From assembly GCF_021353265.1 (NCBI RefSeq), contig NZ_JAJTWU010000003.1:62001-126000 (forward strand): a stretch of DNA of 64,000 nucleotides, read 5' to 3'. Each line of letters opens with the position of its first letter. The stretch's first letter is position 1. Origin of the DNA: Pelomonas cellulosilytica. Lineage in GTDB: Bacteria; Pseudomonadota; Gammaproteobacteria; Burkholderiales; Burkholderiaceae_C. Below the pieces are notes generated by a model. It was not told where the DNA came from. It did no database searches and saw only the letters and a program-made list of their open reading frames with translations. This document shows positions 45,123 to 53,252 of this stretch, piece after piece. A program made the translations under genes and the position numbers.

Positions 45123-46111
45123 TGGCCCGCGTCATGCTGCTGGGCGCCACCGGCACCCTCGGCCAGGCCACGGCCCGCGCGCTGCGCCGCCGCGGACAAG
45201 CCGTGGTGGCGCTCGTGCGCCCGCGGGCCGGCGTGGGAGGCAGGCTCGACGCCCAGGCCCTGGCGGCACGGCTGCCCGGCGTGGAGCTGCGCTTCGGCGA
45301 GGTCTGCGATCCGCTCTCGCAGGCCCGCGACGGTTGGCGCGGCGAGCGCTTCGATGCGCTGGTGTCCTGCCTGGCCTCGCGCACCGGCGCACCCTACGAT
45401 GCCTGGGCGGTGGACCATGCCGCCCACCACCACGCGCTGGCAGCCGCCCGGGCAGCCGGCGTCACGCAGATGGTGCTGCTGTCGGCCCTATGCGTGCAGA
45501 AGCCCCGCCTGGCCTTCCAACACGCCAAGCTGGCGTTCGAGCGCGAGCTGATGGCGTCCAACCTGGCCTGGTCCATCGTGCGGCCCACGGCCTTCTTCAA
45601 GTCACTGAGCGGCCAGGTCGAACGCGTGCGGCGCGGCCAGGCCTTCCTGCTGTTCGGCAGCGGTGAGCTCACCGCCTGCAAGCCCATCGGCGACGACGAC
45701 CTGGCCGACTACCTCGCCGACTGCCTGCACGACCCGGCACGCGCGAACCGGGTGCTGCCCATCGGCGGCCCCGGCCCGGCGCTAACGCCACGCGCCCAGG
45801 GCGAGCTGCTGTTCCAGGCGCTGAGCCTGCCACCGCGCTTTCGGCATGTGCCGGTGGCGCTGATGGACGCCATCGTCGGCACGCTCGGCGTGCTGGGCCA
45901 CGCTTGGCCTGCCGCGGCCGCCAAGGCCGAGTTGGCGCGCATCGGCCGCTACTACGCGACGGAATCCATGCTGGTGCTGAACCCGCGGACCGGCGCCTAC
46001 GACGAGCGGCTCACGCCGTCCACCGGCCGGCAGACGCTGGGCGACTTCTACGCCGCGCTGGCCTGCGGCCACGTGGAGCAGCCGGAGCGGGGCGATCACG
46101 CGGTGTTCTGA
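45122..46111 (+). CDS. bciA: Divinyl (proto)chlorophyllide 8-vinyl reductase, BciA type
   Basis: A 329-residue NAD(P)H-dependent short-chain-type reductase. The Rossmann motif is VMLLGATGTLGQATARALRR; VSCLASRTGAPYDAWAVDH, MVLLSALCVQKPRLAFQHAK and SIVRPTAFFKSLSGQVERV match BciA, which reduces the C8-vinyl group in bacteriochlorophyll synthesis. Reading starts at ATG 45122, sharing one base with the crtC stop. It ends the plus-strand crtD-crtC-bciA operon; the pigments of this organism are therefore likely 8-ethyl forms made without needing the BciB enzyme. Confidence 0.92.
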   Translation: MARVMLLGATGTLGQATARALRRRGQAVVALVRPRAGVGGRLDAQALAARLPGVELRFGEVCDPLSQARDGWRGERFDALVSCLASRTGAPYDAWAVDHAAHHHALAAARAAGVTQMVLLSALCVQKPRLAFQHAKLAFERELMASNLAWSIVRPTAFFKSLSGQVERVRRGQAFLLFGSGELTACKPIGDDDLADYLADCLHDPARANRVLPIGGPGPALTPRAQGELLFQALSLPPRFRHVPVALMDAIVGTLGVLGHAWPAAAAKAELARIGRYYATESMLVLNPRTGAYDERLTPSTGRQTLGDFYAALACGHVEQPERGDHAVF

Positions 46112-46138
46112 CGAGGGGCCGGGCCAGCCCCCGTGACC

Positions 46139-46154
46139 CCATCCGTTCGGATGG
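46139..46154 (+). terminator. Perfect 7-bp hairpin after bciA
   Basis: CCATCCG (46139-46145) and CGGATGG (46148-46154) with a TT centre, 27 bp behind the bciA stop. There is no T-run, so termination is uncertain. Confidence 0.35.
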
Positions 46155-46260
46155 CTTCGCTGACTCGAGCCATGGTGCATCATCGATTGATGGACCAGCC
46201 CACCGTGTTGCCAGCGCCGCGCACCCAGCCGCGCGAGCGGGCGCCTGCCCTCCTCGTCCG

Positions 46261-46605
46261 ATGCGCTGGCTGACCCGTCGGCACGATGCCGCAGACGAAC
46301 GCACGCAGCGTGCCATGCTGCGGCTCTTATACGGGCAGAGCGGTGTCAGCCTCGTGGCGGCGGCGCTGCTGATCGTCGTCCATATGGGCTACACGTCCGC
46401 CAGCACGCCGGCGCCGCTGCTGGCGGCGCAGGCCGGGTGCTTCGCAGCGCTGCTGGCGATTCGGGCCCGCTGGCGCGCCCGCGTGCTGCGGCTCGACGAC
46501 GCAACCTCCCGAGCGAGAAGCGCAGGGCTGGAGGCGGCGCGCCGTGGCCAGCGCGGCGGTGACCGGGCTGCTGTGGGCGGCCGCACTGGCGATGGCCTTC
46601 CGCAA
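46261..46605 (+). pseudogene. Remnant of a membrane sensor protein N-terminus (frameshifted)
   Basis: ATG 46261 opens MRWLTRRHDAADERTQRAML with a transmembrane helix (GVSLVAAALLIVVHMGY) and a second (APLLAAQAGCFAALLAI), like N-terminal membrane parts of GGDEF or kinase sensors. Near 46495-46500 the reading passes to another frame, which continues naturally as PEREAQGWRRRAVASAAVTG and a third hydrophobic helix (LLWAAALAMAF). The sequence then breaks at about 46605 into an unrelated peptidase remnant. The output domain is missing. Confidence 0.65.
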
Positions 46606-46972
46606 GGATAAGCCGGCGACCGAGGAGTGCGCGTACGACTTCCAGACCCGGAAACGCGCGACGCTGGTCGGCCAGACCTCGGGCGGCGGCGCCAACGCGG
46701 GCAACCGTTTCACGCTGGGGCATGGGCTGGTCATCAACATCCCGACGGCACGTGCCATCAACCCCATCACGAAGACCAACTGGGAAGGGGTGGGCGTGAA
46801 GCCCGACGTCGAGGCGCCGGCTGCCCAGGCCCAGCAGACTGCCTACGTGGCCATCCTGAAGACGCTGGTCGCTAGCGCCAAGACCTGCGCGATTCCGGCC
46901 AGCTGAAGGCGCTGCTGGCCTTGGCCGAGAAGGGCGAGAGCGAAGCGCCGGTGTATGAGATGAGACCCTGAG
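46606..46972 (+). pseudogene. Remnant of an S41-family peptidase C-terminus
   Basis: The frame from about 46606 reads CAYDFQTRKRATLVGQTSGG, ANAGNRFTLGHGLVINIPTA and RAINPITKTNWEGVGVKPDV. These match the end of tail-specific/IRBP-like S41 peptidases (RATLVGETTGGGA, INPITKTNWEG). Around 46870-46880 a frameshift puts a stop into this frame, while the next frame carries a fitting family C-terminus (QLKALLALAEKGESEAPVYE) ending at TGA 46972. The N-terminal two thirds and the catalytic region are absent. Confidence 0.75.
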
Positions 46973-47103
46973 GCCCGGCCCCGCACCTCCTTGACCCCTG
47001 CAGGGCGGGCGATGCACGCCAGCAGCGCGAGAATCGCGGCCTTTCCGCCCCCTGCTGGCTGCGCCGCCCGCGCCTGTCTGCAGCGGGCGCCGACAGCCTC
47101 CCC

Positions 47104-48129
47104 ATGACCGACGCTCCCTACACGACCTTGCCGCTCTGGCCCCATGCCTATCCGGCCAGCGGCGCCAGCGCCACGCTGAAACGCCTCAACGAGGACTTCA
47201 TCGTCACTGAGCTGCCGCTGCAGCTGCCCTCCGGTGAAGGCGAACACCTGTGGCTGGACGTCGAGAAGAACGGCGCCAACACCGCCTTCGTCGCCCAGCA
47301 GCTGGCCGACGCGACCGGCGTGCAGGAACGGGACGTGGGCTACGCCGGCCTCAAGGACCGCTACGCCGTCACCCGCCAGTGGTTCAGCATTTATCTGCCT
47401 TACGGGAAAGGGAAAGGCGAGACGCCCGATCTGACGCAATTGCAGCACCCGGAGTTCAAGGTGCTGAGCCAGAGCCGCCACGTGAAGAAGCTGCGCCCCG
47501 GCGACCTGCAGGGCAACCACTTCCGCATCGTGCTGCGCGACGTGGCGGGCGACCGCAGCGCCATCGAGGCCAACCTGAAGGCCGTCGCGTCGCAAGGCGT
47601 GCCCAACTACTTCGGCGCACAGCGCTTCGGCTTCGACGGCGGCAACGTCGAGCAGGGACGCGCGATGCTGGCGCGCGAGATCCGCGTGCGCAATCCGAAG
47701 AAGAAGGGCATCTACCTGTCAGCGCTGCGCTCGTTCGTCTTCAACGAGGTGCTGGCGCTGCGCATCCAGCAGGGGCTGTGGGGCCGGACCGTGCCCGGCG
47801 ACGTGATGGACGAGGCGGGCCGGCCCACCGGGCCGATGTGGGGTCGCGGCCGCGTCAGCACCACCGACCAGGCGCAGGTGCTGGAGATGGGCGTGGCCGA
47901 GCGTCACGCCACCTTGTGCGACGGCATGGAACACGCGGGCCTGGACCAGGAGCGCCGCGCGCTGGTGGCCAGCCCCTTGGACATGGCCTGGGACTGGCCG
48001 CAGGCCGACCAGCTGGTGCTGACCTTCTCGTTGCCAGCAGGCAACTACGCCACGTCCGTGCTGAACGAAATCCTCCGCACGACCGAGCCCGAGCGGCACA
48101 CGGACAGCGAGCCTGCAGCCGCCGACTAA
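47104..48129 (+). CDS. truD: tRNA pseudouridine(13) synthase TruD
   Basis: A 341-residue protein. RLNEDFIVTELPLQLPSGEG is the typical start and the catalytic Asp85 is in GYAGLKDRYAVTRQWFS. VPNYFGAQRFGFDGGNVEQG and SALRSFVFNEVLALRIQ are further TruD motifs. It isomerises U13 in certain tRNAs. Its location between photosynthesis operons is not functionally expected and, with the pseudogene scar just upstream, suggests a rearrangement point. Confidence 0.96.
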   Translation: MTDAPYTTLPLWPHAYPASGASATLKRLNEDFIVTELPLQLPSGEGEHLWLDVEKNGANTAFVAQQLADATGVQERDVGYAGLKDRYAVTRQWFSIYLPYGKGKGETPDLTQLQHPEFKVLSQSRHVKKLRPGDLQGNHFRIVLRDVAGDRSAIEANLKAVASQGVPNYFGAQRFGFDGGNVEQGRAMLAREIRVRNPKKKGIYLSALRSFVFNEVLALRIQQGLWGRTVPGDVMDEAGRPTGPMWGRGRVSTTDQAQVLEMGVAERHATLCDGMEHAGLDQERRALVASPLDMAWDWPQADQLVLTFSLPAGNYATSVLNEILRTTEPERHTDSEPAAAD

Positions 48130-48146
48130 CGGCGTCCGCCGGCCCG

Positions 48147-48302
48147 CTACGGTGGTGCGTCGCCGTCGCCCTTGCCACTCGCGCGCCGCTGCTGGTCGCG
48201 CCGCCACCGCCGCCAGCCCCACCACTGCCAGCCGGCCCAGCCGAGGATGGCGCCAAAGACCAGGCCCAGCTCGATGACGCCGTACCAGCGCGGGTCGATC
48301 AC
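48147..48302 (-). CDS. Small 51-aa single-pass membrane protein downstream of hemA
   Basis: GTG 48302 opens MIDPRWYGVIELGLVFGAIL, a transmembrane helix rich in Trp (GWAGWQWWGWRRWRR), ending in a basic and Gly-rich tail. It starts 18 bp behind the hemA stop on the same strand. No clear ribosome binding site is seen, so coupling with hemA is likely if it is translated. The compact hydrophobic-then-basic design looks like a genuine small membrane protein. Function unknown. Confidence 0.55.
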   Translation of the reverse strand: MIDPRWYGVIELGLVFGAILGWAGWQWWGWRRWRRDQQRRASGKGDGDAPP

Positions 48303-48320
48303 GGCGGGCGGCTCGACCCG

Positions 48321-49616
48321 TCAGGCGGTGTCGCGCAGGAACAGGCGCTGCAGCGAGTCGGCCCACTGCTGGTGGGCCTCGCCGGCGCTGCCGTGCAGCT
48401 CGCTCAGCGCACCGTGCATCAATTTGCGCGTCAGCGCCGTGGCCAGCGTGTCCATCACGGCATCCACGTCTCGGCCGCGGGCCAGCGCGCGGCGGGCCTT
48501 GGCGAGTTCCGCCTGGCGCCAGGTCTCGGTCTGGCGCTGCAAGGCCAGGATCAGCGGCACGCTGGCGCGCTGGTCCAGCCACTGCGAGAAGCTCTTCACG
48601 CCCGCGCTGACGATGGCCTCGGCATGCGCTACCGCGGCCTGGCGGCGTTCGCCGTTGGCCTGCACCTGCTGGGCAAGGTCATCCACGGTGTAGAGGTACA
48701 CGTCCGGCAGCCGCGCCACCTCGGGCTCGATGTCGCGCGGCACGGCCAGATCCAGCATCAGCATCGGGTGGCGCTTGCGCGCCTTGAGCGCGCGCTCCAC
48801 GGCCCCCAGGCCGATCAGCGGCAGGCTGCTGGCCGTGCAGCTGATGACGATGTCGAACTGCCCCAGGACCTGGCCCAGCTCGGCCAGCGGCAGCTGCGCG
48901 GCGCCCAGCCGCTCGGCCAACAGCCGGCCCCGCTCGGTACTGCGGTTGGCCACGGTCATCTGCAGCGGCTTCTGCGCGGCAAAGTGGGTGGCGACGAGGT
49001 CGATCATGTCGCCCGCGCCGACGAACAGCACGCGCCGGCGCGGCAGGTCGTCGAACAGCTGCTGGGCCAGCCGCACGGCCGCCGCCGCGAGGCTGACGGC
49101 ATGGCTGCCGATCTCCGTGCGGCTGCGCACTTCCTTGGCCACCGCAAAGCTGCGCTGGAACATCTGGTGCAGCGTGGTACCCAGGGCACCGGCACTGTCG
49201 GCCTCGCGCACGGCGGCCTTCATCTGGCCGAGGATCTGCGGCTCGCCCAGCACCATCGAGTCCAGCCCCGCCGCGACGCGGAAGGCATGACGCGCTGCGT
49301 CCGCCCCGGCACGCAGGTAGCTGTGGTGGCGCAGCTCGGCCGGCGCGGTGCCGCCTTGCGCCGCCAGCCATTCAATGGCGGGCTCGGCCAGCTCCATCGC
49401 ATGACGCGGGCAGGCGGAGGCGCCCAGCGCCGGCAGGCCCACGTAGACCTCGGTGCGGTTGCAGGTGGACAGGATGGCCACCTCCGGCTGCGCGCGCGCC
49501 AGGTGCTGGCGCAGGCCCTGCACACGCTCACCCAGTGCATCCAGCGGGACCGCAAAGCGGCCGCGCAGGTCCAGCGGCGCGCTGCCGTGGTTCAGTCCCA
49601 GCGCCAGCACGGTCAT
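48321..49616 (-). CDS. hemA: Glutamyl-tRNA reductase
   Basis: A 431-residue protein catalysing the first step of C5-pathway tetrapyrrole synthesis (glutamyl-tRNA to glutamate-1-semialdehyde). LALGLNHGSAPLDLRGRFAV is the typical start; the nucleophile Cys52 is in AILSTCNRTEVYVG; SLVLGEPQILGQMK-like SMVLGEPQILGQMK and the NADPH-binding VLFVGAGDMIDLVATHF follow. The ATG overlaps the crtB stop (ATGA), so precursor supply for haem and bacteriochlorophyll is co-expressed with carotenoid genes under the PpsR-controlled crtI promoter. This is uncommon for hemA and worth note. Confidence 0.95.
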   Translation of the reverse strand: MTVLALGLNHGSAPLDLRGRFAVPLDALGERVQGLRQHLARAQPEVAILSTCNRTEVYVGLPALGASACPRHAMELAEPAIEWLAAQGGTAPAELRHHSYLRAGADAARHAFRVAAGLDSMVLGEPQILGQMKAAVREADSAGALGTTLHQMFQRSFAVAKEVRSRTEIGSHAVSLAAAAVRLAQQLFDDLPRRRVLFVGAGDMIDLVATHFAAQKPLQMTVANRSTERGRLLAERLGAAQLPLAELGQVLGQFDIVISCTASSLPLIGLGAVERALKARKRHPMLMLDLAVPRDIEPEVARLPDVYLYTVDDLAQQVQANGERRQAAVAHAEAIVSAGVKSFSQWLDQRASVPLILALQRQTETWRQAELAKARRALARGRDVDAVMDTLATALTRKLMHGALSELHGSAGEAHQQWADSLQRLFLRDTA

Positions 49617-50650
49617 GCCACGCTCCGGCCCCAGCGGCGCTGCGTGGCGCAGCGGTCCTGCTGCTCCAGCCGGGCGAACAGCTCAAGCACCGCCTCGGCC
49701 GCTGGCCGCGCGCACGGTGCAGGCGCGCTGGCCACGGCGGCCAGCAGCGGCGCGCAGGCCGGCAGCACCGGCTGCCTCAGCAGCCGCGTGAACGGCCGCA
49801 GCCGCAGCGCCGCCTGCACCAGCAGCCAGCCCTTGCGCCGGCCCGGCACCACAGCCCGGCGGCTGACCGAGTCGCCCCCCGCACGTGCCACCTCGTGGCC
49901 CACGGCGGCGTAAAGCAAGCGCGCCGCGTTGATGCCCGGGCGGCAGCCCCAGGGCAGCCGCGCCACTCCAGCACCGGCGCGGGCGTAGAGCACGTCCGCC
50001 GCATCCAGCAGCCGCTGCACCACGCCGGCCAGCGCGGGGCTGAAGGTGGGCGCGGCCAGCCAGGCGTCGGCGTCCAGCCCGGCCTCGCGCATCCAGTCAC
50101 GCGGCAGGTACAGGCGCCCCATGCGGGCGTCCTCGCCCACGTCGCGCGCGATGTTGGAGAGCTGCATGGCCACGCCCAGGTCACAGGCGCGGGCCAGCGC
50201 GTCGGGCTCGCGGGTGCGCATCAGCAGGCTCATCATCGCGCCCACGCTGCCGGCCACGCGGGCGGCGTAGTCCTGCAGCTCGGCCAGCGTCTCGTAGCGG
50301 CGGCCGTCCACGTCCCAGGCCAGGCCCTCCAGCAGCAGGTCCAACAGGCCGCGCGGGATGCCGAACTGCGCGACGACGGCGGCCAGCGCCCGGTCGGCCG
50401 CCACCGGCTGGGGCCGGCCCTCGAACACGCGGTCCAGCCGGCGGCGCAGCTGCGTAAGCGCCAGGCGCCGGCCGCCCTCGACGTCCACAGCGTCGTCGGC
50501 CAGCCGGCAAAAGCCGTAGAGCACGGTCGCCGGTGCGCGCACGGCGGGCGGCAGCAGCAGCGACGCGGCATGGAAGGTCCTGGAGTGATGGGCCAGGCTG
50601 GCGCGGCAGACGGCGAGGTCGGCCTCCAGCAGTTCAGGCGTGTCTGACAT
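49613..50650 (-). CDS. crtB: Phytoene synthase
   Basis: A 345-residue squalene/phytoene synthase from ATG 50650 (MSDTPELLEADL). The two Asp-rich motifs are YGFCRLADDAVDVEGG and SNIARDVGEDARMGRLYLP. It condenses two GGPP molecules to phytoene. The C-terminal part (about 270-345) is Arg/Ala-rich and more variable. It overlaps crtI by 17 bp and hemA by 4 bp. Confidence 0.95.
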   Translation of the reverse strand: MSDTPELLEADLAVCRASLAHHSRTFHAASLLLPPAVRAPATVLYGFCRLADDAVDVEGGRRLALTQLRRRLDRVFEGRPQPVAADRALAAVVAQFGIPRGLLDLLLEGLAWDVDGRRYETLAELQDYAARVAGSVGAMMSLLMRTREPDALARACDLGVAMQLSNIARDVGEDARMGRLYLPRDWMREAGLDADAWLAAPTFSPALAGVVQRLLDAADVLYARAGAGVARLPWGCRPGINAARLLYAAVGHEVARAGGDSVSRRAVVPGRRKGWLLVQAALRLRPFTRLLRQPVLPACAPLLAAVASAPAPCARPAAEAVLELFARLEQQDRCATQRRWGRSVA

Positions 50651-52223
50651 GGGGCAGGCCCTCCGCGATGAGCGTCGATTGGGGACAAGCGAGTTCATGC
50701 CCGTGCGGCACGACCGCATCCAGCACGCGCGCCGACGACAGCACGCCCGGCAGGCCCGCACCTGGGTGGGTGCCGGCGCCGACGAGGTAGAGCCGGTCCA
50801 CCTCCTCGCTGTGGTTGTGCGGGCGGAACCAGGCGCTCTGCGTCAGCACCGGCTCCATCGCGAACGCGGCGCCCTTGTAGGAATTCAGCCGGTCCTGGAA
50901 GTCCTGGGGCGTCAACATCAGCGACGTGACCACCTCGCCCTCCAGCCCCGGCAGCAGCGTCTCGCCCAGCCGCTTCGCGATGGCCGCGCGGTAGGGCTCG
51001 GCGCGCTCGCGCCAGTCCACGCCGGCGTCCAGATGGGGCACGGGGGCCAGCACGTAGAAGGCGTCGCAGCCGGGCGGCGCCAAGCTGGGGTCGGTCGCCG
51101 TCGGGCGGTGCAGGTAGAGGCTGAAGTCGTCGGCCAGGTGCTTCTTCGTGAAGATGTCGTCCAACAGGCCCTCGTAGCGCGGGCCCAGCGAGATGGTGTG
51201 GTGGGCCACGTCCGGGTACTGGCGCCGCGTGCCGAAGTACCAGACGAACAGGCTCATCGAGTAGCGCGCGCGGGCGATGCGCCGGTCCGTCCAATGGCGC
51301 CGATGGCGGGCGGGCAGCAGGTGTTTGTACGTCCACGCGGCATCGGCATTGCTGACCACCACGTCGGCCGGCATCACGGCACCCGACTCCAGCCGCACGC
51401 CGCACGCTGCACCGCGCGCCACGACGATCTCGTCCACCGCCTGCCCGCACAGCACGCGGCCGCCCTGCCCTTCGATCAGCTTCACCAGCCCCGCGACGAG
51501 CGCGCCCGTGCCGCCCATCGCGAAGTGCACGCCGAAACGCCGCTCCAGGAAGGCGATCAGGCAGTACACCGACGTGGTGGCGAACGGGTTGCCGCCCACC
51601 AGCAGCGACTGGAAGGTCAGCACCACGCGCAGCTTCTCGTTGTTCACGTGCTTGCACGCCAGCCCCCACACCGTGCGCCAGCCTTCCAGCTTCAGCAGGT
51701 CGGGCAGCGCCTTGGCCATCGTCGTCCAGCGGTCGAAGGACACGTGGCCCAACTGCTCGAAGCCGACCTTGTAGATGGCCTCGCTGGCCGCCAGGAAGCG
51801 CTCGTAGCCGGCGATGTCTTCGGGCGCCAGCCGGGCGATCTCGGCGCGCATCGCGTCAGCATCACCGCTGTAGTCGAATGTGCTGCCGTCGTCGAAGCGC
51901 ACGCGGTAGAACGGCGACACAGGCCGCAGGTCCACGTCGTCGGCCAGGCGCTTGCCGCACAACGCCCACAGCTCCTCGAACAGGAAGGGTGCCGTGATGA
52001 CCGTGGGGCCGGCATCGAAGGTGAAGCCGTCCTGCCGGTGCACATAGCCGCGGCCGCCGGGGGCGTCGAGCCTCTCGAGCACGGTCACGCGGTAGCCCCG
52101 CGCGCCCAACCGCACGGCCGCCGCCAGCCCGCCAAAGCCGCTGCCGATGACGACGGCCTGCGCCGCGGGCGCAGACGTGGGGAGCGCCGCCGTCGGGAGA
52201 GAGCCCTGGCTTGGTGTCAACAT
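50634..52223 (-). CDS. crtI: Phytoene desaturase
   Basis: A 529-residue FAD-dependent desaturase. Start MLTPSQGSLPTAALPTSAPA then AVVIGSGFGGLAAAVRLGAR and LERLDAPGGRGYVHRQDGFT. The C-terminal signature is LYLVGAGTHPGAGLPGVLSS. It converts phytoene to neurosporene or lycopene. The predicted transcription start, about 7 nt after the TAGGAT -10 element at 52230-52235, falls at or next to the ATG at 52223, so the message may be leaderless or nearly so. It is the first gene of crtI-crtB-hemA. Confidence 0.95.
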   Translation of the reverse strand: MLTPSQGSLPTAALPTSAPAAQAVVIGSGFGGLAAAVRLGARGYRVTVLERLDAPGGRGYVHRQDGFTFDAGPTVITAPFLFEELWALCGKRLADDVDLRPVSPFYRVRFDDGSTFDYSGDADAMRAEIARLAPEDIAGYERFLAASEAIYKVGFEQLGHVSFDRWTTMAKALPDLLKLEGWRTVWGLACKHVNNEKLRVVLTFQSLLVGGNPFATTSVYCLIAFLERRFGVHFAMGGTGALVAGLVKLIEGQGGRVLCGQAVDEIVVARGAACGVRLESGAVMPADVVVSNADAAWTYKHLLPARHRRHWTDRRIARARYSMSLFVWYFGTRRQYPDVAHHTISLGPRYEGLLDDIFTKKHLADDFSLYLHRPTATDPSLAPPGCDAFYVLAPVPHLDAGVDWRERAEPYRAAIAKRLGETLLPGLEGEVVTSLMLTPQDFQDRLNSYKGAAFAMEPVLTQSAWFRPHNHSEEVDRLYLVGAGTHPGAGLPGVLSSARVLDAVVPHGHELACPQSTLIAEGLPHVRHA

Positions 52224-52229
52224 CGTTTG

Positions 52230-52258
52230 ATCCTATGCTTGTCCACTTTAGTTGACAA
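52230..52258. promoter_or_regulatory. crtI/bchO control region with a perfect PpsR site
   Basis: TGT-N12-ACA is exact at 52240-52257. On the minus strand, TTGTCA (52253-52258) and TAGGAT (52230-52235) with 17-bp spacing form a promoter for crtI; the -10 hexamer is identical to that proposed for bchC. A degenerate second site (TGT-N12-ATC) lies at 52215-52232, 7 bp away, over the crtI start. The bchO ATG is at 52265, so the site may control both directions. Confidence 0.78.
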
Positions 52259-52264
52259 CTCAGG

Positions 52265-53167
52265 ATGCACCCGCTCCCGCCTACGCCTCCGGCCTCGTCT
52301 TTCGCGCCTTCCGCGGCGTTGGCCTGCGGTCTGCGCTGGCGGCTGGTGCGCAGCGGGCCGCCGGGGGCACCCGGCCTGCTGCTGCTGCATGGCACCGGCT
52401 CGTCGGGCCAGTCCTGGGCCAGTTGCCTGCCCGGGTTGGTCGAGCATTTCCATGTGCTGGTGCCCGACCTGCCGGGTCACGGCAGCACCGCCGCATTTGC
52501 CGACCGCGAGGCCAGCCTGCCCCGCATGGCCCAGGCCGTGGCGGCGCTGCTGGAGGCGCTCAACTGGCAGCCGCACCTGGTGGCCGGCCACTCGGCCGGC
52601 GCAGCCGTGATGGTGCAACTGGCACTGGACGGCCACCTGCCAGCAGCGCGCGGCCTGCTGGCCGTCAACGGTGCTCTTGAGCCCCTGCCCGGGCTGATGG
52701 GCCTGGTGGCCCCGGCCGTCGCGCGGCTGGCCTCACGCAGCGCATTGCTGCCCGCCTGGGTGACCCGCCACGCCGCCCAGCCCCGCGCCTTAAGCCACCT
52801 GATCGCCTCCACCGGCTCGCGGCTCAGCGAGGACGGCGTGGCCCACTACCGCCAACTGCTCGAGCGGCCCGAGCATGTTCGCGGTGTGCTGGACATGCTG
52901 GCGAACTGGCGGCTGGACGAACTGCAGGCCCGGCTGCCGCAACTGCGCCTGTCACTGTGGCTGGCCGCGGGCCTCGCCGACCGCACGCTAGCGCCGGTGC
53001 GCTCGCTAGAGCTGGCCCGGCGGTTGAAGGGCGCGCGGTTTGTGCCGCTACCGGGGTTGGGGCATCTGGCGCATGAGGAAGCGCCGGCGGTGGTCAATGG
53101 GTTGCTTACGGAGCTTCTGGATCATGTCTACACACGTGATGATGGGACGCTGGTCAACAAGCGTTGA
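52265..53167 (+). CDS. bchO: Alpha/beta hydrolase BchO (magnesium-chelatase-associated)
   Basis: A 300-residue alpha/beta hydrolase. The oxyanion and nucleophile regions are LLLHGTGSSGQSWASCLPGL and LVAGHSAGAAVMVQLAL (Ser), the His in LPGLGHLAHEEA. The sequence and its position beside crtI match BchO, a protein of unknown exact reaction commonly encoded with the magnesium chelatase genes bchD and bchI. Those genes are not present here: 86 bp downstream an insertion sequence begins and photosynthesis genes stop. Confidence 0.85.
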   Translation: MHPLPPTPPASSFAPSAALACGLRWRLVRSGPPGAPGLLLLHGTGSSGQSWASCLPGLVEHFHVLVPDLPGHGSTAAFADREASLPRMAQAVAALLEALNWQPHLVAGHSAGAAVMVQLALDGHLPAARGLLAVNGALEPLPGLMGLVAPAVARLASRSALLPAWVTRHAAQPRALSHLIASTGSRLSEDGVAHYRQLLERPEHVRGVLDMLANWRLDELQARLPQLRLSLWLAAGLADRTLAPVRSLELARRLKGARFVPLPGLGHLAHEEAPAVVNGLLTELLDHVYTRDDGTLVNKR

Positions 53168-53252
53168 TCGGCTTGGCGCGAACCAGCGGCGAAGGCGGCA
53201 AAAGGCTGGTTGCTGACGCTTGCAGTCGGCGCTCGAGGGTCAGCAAAGTGCC

